Below are positions 58,538-64,000 of a DNA stretch of 64,000 nt, piece after piece. Each line of letters begins with the position of its first letter. Within the stretch, counting starts at the first letter, position 1. The position numbers were made by a program, and so were the translations under genes. The stretch is from Streptomyces niveus (GTDB taxonomy: Bacteria; Actinomycetota; Actinomycetes; Streptomycetales; Streptomycetaceae), in assembly GCF_002009175.1 (NCBI RefSeq), contig NZ_CP018047.1, positions 3,100,001 to 3,164,000 on the forward strand. Direction: 5' to 3'. The notes under the pieces are model-generated. The model was given only the letters and a program-made list of their open reading frames with translations, was not told the DNA's origin and searched no databases.

Positions 58538-60343
58538 CTACTGCTTCTTCAGCGTCCCGGTCGGGTTGCCCGCCGCTTCCTCCGCCGAGGTGAACCGCAG
58601 ATCGCCGTCGTCCGTGAGCGTGAACGTCAACTCGGCGGCCTCCGTGGTCGTGCACATCCCCGCCTCGCCCGGCCGGTCGGGATCCGTGGACTCCTCGACC
58701 TTGATCTCCTTCGCGGTGGCGGACACGAGCGTGCCCACCCCGTAGCACTTCGCCTCCACACCGAGCAGCGAGAGGAAGCTCGTCGAGCGGAACATCTGCT
58801 CGCCCTTCCCGCCCGCGGTGATCTCGACCGTGTAGTCGCCGTGCGGCAGCCCGTTCTCCTCGGTCGTCGGTCCCTTCCAGGTACCGACGAACCGCTTCGG
58901 TACGGCCGTGAGCGGGCCGGTGGCGCCGTCGCGCGTCGCCGACGCGCTCGGGCCGGTGCCCGCGGAACCCTGGTCGGCGGAGTCGGACTTCTTGTTGTCC
59001 GAGAACTGGTCGACGAGCAGCGTCCCGCCCAGCGTGACCGCGGCCAGCGCTCCCGCCACCGCGAGGGCGACCGTGCAGCTCACCCTGCGGCGGCGTGGCC
59101 CGGCCCGGCCGGCGCCGGCGGTGACCGACAGGGACATCCGGGGGTCCACGGTGTCCTGGACGTCCTGGGGGCGACCGCCGTCGCCCGTACGGGATCCGGG
59201 CGGACCGCCGGCGTGCGAGGGCGCCTCCGGGTACGTCGGCGCCCCGAACTCCCCGAGCGGGGGCGCCGATCCGTCGGCGACCGGTATCCGGTCCGCGGCG
59301 GTGGGCGGATGTCCGACTGCGGACGGATGCCCGGCCGTGGACGGATGCCCGGCCGTCGGCACATGGCCGGCCGACTGCGGGGGCGCGTCGGGCGGCGGGG
59401 GCGTGGGCCAGTGCACCGCGGGTCCGGGAGCGCTCCGTACGGGCTGTGCGGTCTCCAGGTCCAGCAGTTGTACGGCCGCCCGGCTGATCTCCCGTACGAG
59501 CGGGTCCGGCAGCCAGCCCGCGTCCACCAGCGGGGCCGCCCCGCCGGGCGCGAGCCGGGCGGCGACCTCGGCGGGCGCGGGTCGCGCGGCCGGGTCCTTG
59601 GCCAGGCAGTGCGCGACCAGCTCCCTCAACTCACCCTCCAGCGAGTCGAGTTCGGGCTCCCCGTGGACCACCTTGTAGAGGAGCGCGGCGGAGGAGTCGC
59701 CGGGGAAGGGGCTCGCTCCGGCCGTGGCGTACGCGAGTACCGCCCCCAGCGAGAACACGTCCGCCGCGCCCGTGACGCCCTTGCCGAGTATCTGCTCGGG
59801 CGACATGTAGCCGGGTGAGCCGACCGAGACGCCGGTGGAGGTGAGCGAGGCGGTGCCGTCCGTGGCGCGCGCTATGCCGAAGTCGATGAGCCGGGGGCCG
59901 TCGAGGGCCAGCAGGACGTTCGACGGTTTGACGTCACGGTGGACGAGACCCAGCTCGTGGACCGCGCCCAGCGCCTCGGCGAGCCCGGCTCCCAGCGCCC
60001 GTACCGTCCGCTCGGGCAGCGGGCCGTACGTGGCGACCGCCTGCGTCAGCGAGGGGCCCGCCACATAGCCGGTGGCCACCCACGGCGTCGGCGCCTCCGG
60101 GTCGGCGTCGAGCACCGGCGCCGTCCACGCGCCGCCGACCCTGCGGGCCGCCGCCACCTCACGGCGGAACCGGGCCCGGAACTCCTCGTTCAGCGCGAGA
60201 TGCGGATGGACGACCTTCACGGCGACCGTACGGCCGCCCTCGGACCTGGCCAGATAGACCCGGCCCATGCCGCCCGCACCGAGTCTGCCGAGCAGCCGGT
60301 ACGCGCCGATGGTGCGGGGCCCGTCCGCGTCGAGCGGCTGCAT
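58538..60343 (-). CDS. Receptor-type Ser/Thr protein kinase
   Basis: 601 residues. Kinase domain: Gly loop 20-28 (RLGAGGMGRVY), K43 (AVKVV), HRDVKPSN with D137, DFG 154-156, and the APE-equivalent GYMSPEQ. A Pro-rich juxtamembrane linker (about 300-420) includes the GHPSTA repeats. A membrane helix after RRRR (about 435-455) leads to a ~150-residue outside domain that resembles no sensor I know. ATG 60343 is 35 nt after the mqnA stop, so the kinase may be co-transcribed with mqnA. Confidence 0.94.
   Translation of the reverse strand: MQPLDADGPRTIGAYRLLGRLGAGGMGRVYLARSEGGRTVAVKVVHPHLALNEEFRARFRREVAAARRVGGAWTAPVLDADPEAPTPWVATGYVAGPSLTQAVATYGPLPERTVRALGAGLAEALGAVHELGLVHRDVKPSNVLLALDGPRLIDFGIARATDGTASLTSTGVSVGSPGYMSPEQILGKGVTGAADVFSLGAVLAYATAGASPFPGDSSAALLYKVVHGEPELDSLEGELRELVAHCLAKDPAARPAPAEVAARLAPGGAAPLVDAGWLPDPLVREISRAAVQLLDLETAQPVRSAPGPAVHWPTPPPPDAPPQSAGHVPTAGHPSTAGHPSAVGHPPTAADRIPVADGSAPPLGEFGAPTYPEAPSHAGGPPGSRTGDGGRPQDVQDTVDPRMSLSVTAGAGRAGPRRRRVSCTVALAVAGALAAVTLGGTLLVDQFSDNKKSDSADQGSAGTGPSASATRDGATGPLTAVPKRFVGTWKGPTTEENGLPHGDYTVEITAGGKGEQMFRSTSFLSLLGVEAKCYGVGTLVSATAKEIKVEESTDPDRPGEAGMCTTTEAAELTFTLTDDGDLRFTSAEEAAGNPTGTLKKQ
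59303..59374. repeat. 18-bp tandem repeat in kinase linker
   Basis: GGACGGATGCCCGGCCGT occurs twice exactly (59321-59338, 59339-59356), with imperfect copies on each side. It encodes the GHPSTA-type hexapeptides of the linker; unit length keeps frame. Confidence 0.85.
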
Positions 60344-60378
60344 CCCGTCCCCTCCCCGTTCTGTGTCCCCCCACCTTC

Positions 60379-61603
<1,225 letters not shown>

Positions 61604-61807
61604 ATGGCTACCGGAACCGTCAAGTGGTTCAACGCTGAAAAGGGCTTCGGCTTCATCGCCCAGGACGGCGGCGGCCCGGATGTCTTCGTCCACTACTCCG
61701 CGATCAACGCGACCGGATTCCGCTCCCTCGAGGAGAACCAGGTCGTGAACTTCGACGTCACCCAGGGCCCGAAGGGCCCGCAGGCGGAGAACGTAACCCC
61801 GGCCTAG
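61604..61807 (+). CDS. Cold-shock protein
   Basis: 67 residues, a single cold-shock domain. RNP1 KGFGFI and RNP2 VFVHYS are intact in [19 protein letters not shown]. It binds single-stranded RNA or DNA as an RNA chaperone. ATG 61604 has AAGGAGGG at about 7-nt spacing. Streptomyces carry many such genes; not all are cold-induced. A strong terminator follows. Confidence 0.97.
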   Translation: MATGTVKWFNAEKGFGFIAQDGGGPDVFVHYSAINATGFRSLEENQVVNFDVTQGPKGPQAENVTPA

Positions 61808-61852
61808 TTGCCCTGGGTCTGTAGATCGCGCACGGAAAAACAAGCAGTACCA

Positions 61853-61896
61853 AGGAGCCCTGTCCCCGCATGTCCAGTGCGGGGAGCAGGGCTCCT
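61853..61896 (+). terminator. Terminator after cold-shock gene
   Basis: Arms AGGAGCCCTG and CAGGGCTCCT, with an inner TCCCCGCA/TGCGGGGA stem and a 7-nt loop. It also faces the end of the convergent acyl-CoA synthetase gene. Confidence 0.85.
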
Positions 61897-61938
61897 GCCT
61901 TGTCCGGGGGTTACGCCGCCACAACCGCCCCCGCCCGG

Positions 61939-63882
61939 CTACCCGTACAGCTCCTCGATCTCCGCCGCGAAGTCCGCCACCACCGCAGGCCGCTTCACCT
62001 TCAGCGACGGCGTCAGATGCCCGCCCTCCTCGGTGAAGGACTCCGTCAGCACCCGGAAGCGGCGGATCGACTCCGCCCTGGACACCAGCCGGTTGGCCTC
62101 GTCGACCGCCCGTTGCAGCGCGGCGAGCAGATCCTCGTCCGCGACCAGTTCGTCCCGCGTCAGATGCTGCTTCTTCCTCATCTGGCACCAGTGGGCCAGC
62201 CCATCCGCCTCAAGGGTGATCAGCGCGGTGACGTACGGGCGGTTGTCACCGAGCACCAGGCACTGGCCGATCAGCGGGTGCGCGCGCAGCCAGTCCTCCA
62301 GCGGGGCAGGTGCCACGTTCTTGCCGGCCGACGTGATGATGATGTCCTTCTTGCGGCCGGTGATCGTGAGATAGCCGTCGCCGTCCAGCGCGCCCAGGTC
62401 CCCCGTCGCGAACCAGCCCTCGTCCAGGGCGGGTACGGGCTCGCCGCGCTCCATGTCCCAGTATCCGGCAAAGAGTTGACCGCCGCTCAGCAGTACCTCG
62501 CCGTCCTCCGCTATCCGTACGGACGTGCCGGGCAGCGGCCAACCGACCGTGCCCAGGCGGGGCTTGAGCGGCGGCGTGACCGTGGCGGCCGCCGTGGTCT
62601 CCGTCAGGCCGTACCCCTCGAAGATAGTGATCCCCGCACCCGCGTAGAACGCGGCGAGCGGGCGCCCCAGCGGCGAGCCGCCGCAGATGGCCTGCACGAC
62701 CTTGCCGCCGAGGGCGGCCCGTATCCGCCGGTAGACCAGCGGGTCGTACAGCGCGCGGGCGGCCCTCAGCGGCAGCGAGGGCCCGGGGCCCGTACCGGCG
62801 GACGCGGCCTCGACGGCCGTCCCGTAGGCGCGGGCGATCTTCGCGGCCCGGTCGAACGACGAGGCGCGGCCCATCGTCTCGGCCGTCGCGCGACCGGTGT
62901 TGAAGACCTTCTCCAGTACGTACGGGACGGCCAGCAGGAACGTCGGCCGGAAGCCCGCCAGATCGGCGATGAGATCGCCGGTGCGCAGCGACGGCGCGTG
63001 CCCGAGCCGTACGCGCGCACGCAGACAGCCCACCGCGACCATGCGTCCGAAGACATGGGAGAGCGGCAGGAAGAGCAGCGTGGAGGCGGGTTCCTTGCTC
63101 ACCGACTTGAAGACCGGGTGGAGCAGTTCGATGCAGTTGTCCACCTCCGCGAAGAAGTTGGCGTGCGTCAGGACACAGCCCTTGGGGCTTCCCGTGGTGC
63201 CGGAGGTGTAGACGAGGGTCGCGAGGGACCCGGGCGAGAGCGCGGCGCGCCGCGCGTCCAGCTCCGCGTCAGGGACGTCCGCGCCCGCCGCGCGCAGTGT
63301 GTCCACGGCCCCGGTGTCGAAGGTCCAGAGGTGGGCGAGGTCCGGCAGTTGCCTGCGCTCGTGGCTGATCAGCCGCGCCTGCTCGGCGCTCTCGACCGCG
63401 CAGGCGACGGCGCCGGAGTCCTGGAGGATCCAGCGGGTCTGGAAGGCGGAGGAGGTGGGGTAGACGGGGACGGTGACCAGACCGGCGGCCCAGGCCGCGA
63501 AGTCCAGAAGCGTCCACTCGTAGGTCGTACGGGCCATGATCGCGAGCCGGTCGCCGGGCCGCAGCCCCTCGGCGATCAGCCCCTTCGCGACGGCGCGGAC
63601 CTCGTCGGCGAACACGGCGGCGGTGACGTCCCGCCAACTGCCGTCCGACTGCTTCCGGCTGAGGACGGCGTCGTCCGGAGCGTCGCGGGCGTTGTCGAAG
63701 GGGATGTCGGCGAGCGACCCGTCCCGGACTGCCGGTACGAGGGGCGGCAGGGAGACCTGCCGTACGACTCCGTCCACCCACAGCTTCTCGGGCTCGACGT
63801 GCGAGAGGCCCGGTGGCGTGGACCGCGCCGGGAAGCCCACGCCGTCGGCGGGCACGTCTGCGGACACGCGCTGATCCCTCAT
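61939..63882 (-). CDS. Long-chain acyl-CoA synthetase (AMP-binding)
   Basis: 647 residues. P-loop YTSGTTGSPKG (about 245-255), GYGLTETTAA, ATGDLG and the hinge GRKKDIIITSAGKNVAP match FadD15-like ligases, which activate long fatty acids with ATP and CoA; the C-terminal Lys is in SLKVKRP. ATG 63882 is preferred, as the frame to 63945 starts with TTG and is not family-like; no strong Shine-Dalgarno. The promoter lies at 63883-64000, which shows an AT-rich patch near 63905-63945 and nothing else. Confidence 0.94.
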   Translation of the reverse strand: MRDQRVSADVPADGVGFPARSTPPGLSHVEPEKLWVDGVVRQVSLPPLVPAVRDGSLADIPFDNARDAPDDAVLSRKQSDGSWRDVTAAVFADEVRAVAKGLIAEGLRPGDRLAIMARTTYEWTLLDFAAWAAGLVTVPVYPTSSAFQTRWILQDSGAVACAVESAEQARLISHERRQLPDLAHLWTFDTGAVDTLRAAGADVPDAELDARRAALSPGSLATLVYTSGTTGSPKGCVLTHANFFAEVDNCIELLHPVFKSVSKEPASTLLFLPLSHVFGRMVAVGCLRARVRLGHAPSLRTGDLIADLAGFRPTFLLAVPYVLEKVFNTGRATAETMGRASSFDRAAKIARAYGTAVEAASAGTGPGPSLPLRAARALYDPLVYRRIRAALGGKVVQAICGGSPLGRPLAAFYAGAGITIFEGYGLTETTAAATVTPPLKPRLGTVGWPLPGTSVRIAEDGEVLLSGGQLFAGYWDMERGEPVPALDEGWFATGDLGALDGDGYLTITGRKKDIIITSAGKNVAPAPLEDWLRAHPLIGQCLVLGDNRPYVTALITLEADGLAHWCQMRKKQHLTRDELVADEDLLAALQRAVDEANRLVSRAESIRRFRVLTESFTEEGGHLTPSLKVKRPAVVADFAAEIEELYG

Positions 63883-64000
63883 CTCTGCGCGGAGCGTGGG
63901 GCTCCGGCCCGGGCAGAGTAAATCCGGAGCGGGTCGCGAAATCAAGACAGCGACCCGCCGACGGGTCGCCCCCGCCCGCCCCGGCAGGCCGGGCGCGCCA

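Overview
The window looks like a Streptomyces chromosome core segment. It has very high G+C, GTG starts and ATGA/GTGA stop-start overlaps throughout, a futalosine-type menaquinone pathway, two nuo clusters and typical Streptomyces secreted hydrolases. From memory the gene order follows S. coelicolor from about SCO4636 (UPF0336/rpmG) down to about SCO4503 (acyl-CoA synthetase). That comparison is recall, not a search.

Layout. 0-6.7 kb: a partial MaoC/UPF0336 gene, rpmG, tRNA-Met and tRNA-Thr, an amidohydrolase-fold protein without its catalytic residues, an SDR, tRNA-Tyr, yajQ, alkB, two small membrane proteins and htpX. 6.9-16.7 kb: a compact ten-gene partial complex I operon (nuoA2-B2-C2-H2-I2-J2-K2-L2-M2-N2) with no NuoD, E, F or G. 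17-20.6 kb: two tandem histidine kinases and one response regulator. 20.9-23.9 kb: korAB, a 2-oxoacid:ferredoxin oxidoreductase. 24-35 kb: a transporter, an MFS pump with a divergent HxlR regulator, a VOC protein, a secreted M28 aminopeptidase, an ABC exporter with a LolA-like protein, a polyprenyl diphosphate synthase and fumarylacetoacetase. 35.2-51.3 kb: the complete 14-gene nuoA-N operon, with a Rex-type operator upstream of nuoA. 52-64 kb: NlpC/P60 and GH25 cell-wall hydrolases, a menaquinone-reductase-like flavoprotein, GNAT, menG, a decayed amidohydrolase, mqnC, a receptor Ser/Thr kinase, mqnA, a cold-shock gene with a structured leader and an acyl-CoA synthetase.

Working together. The window is largely a respiratory supercluster. 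mqnA, mqnC, the prenyl synthase, menG and the MenJ-like reductase make and tailor menaquinone; nuoA-N reduces it with NADH, probably under redox control by Rex. The second complex keeps all Fe-S ligands of NuoB/NuoI and all proton-channel residues checked, but lacks the NADH module and NuoD, and its NuoH quinone-site motif is altered. With korAB close by, a ferredoxin-linked role is an attractive but unproven idea.

Most notable observations: the NuoD-less complex I operon; two amidohydrolase-fold proteins with eroded active sites, one directly after mqnC and possibly a relic of an aminofutalosine deaminase; an apparently empty SLP1-type attachment site at tRNA-Tyr; the Rex operator; a terminator-like hairpin in the cold-shock leader; and a kinase pair whose catalytic halves are nearly identical in DNA.
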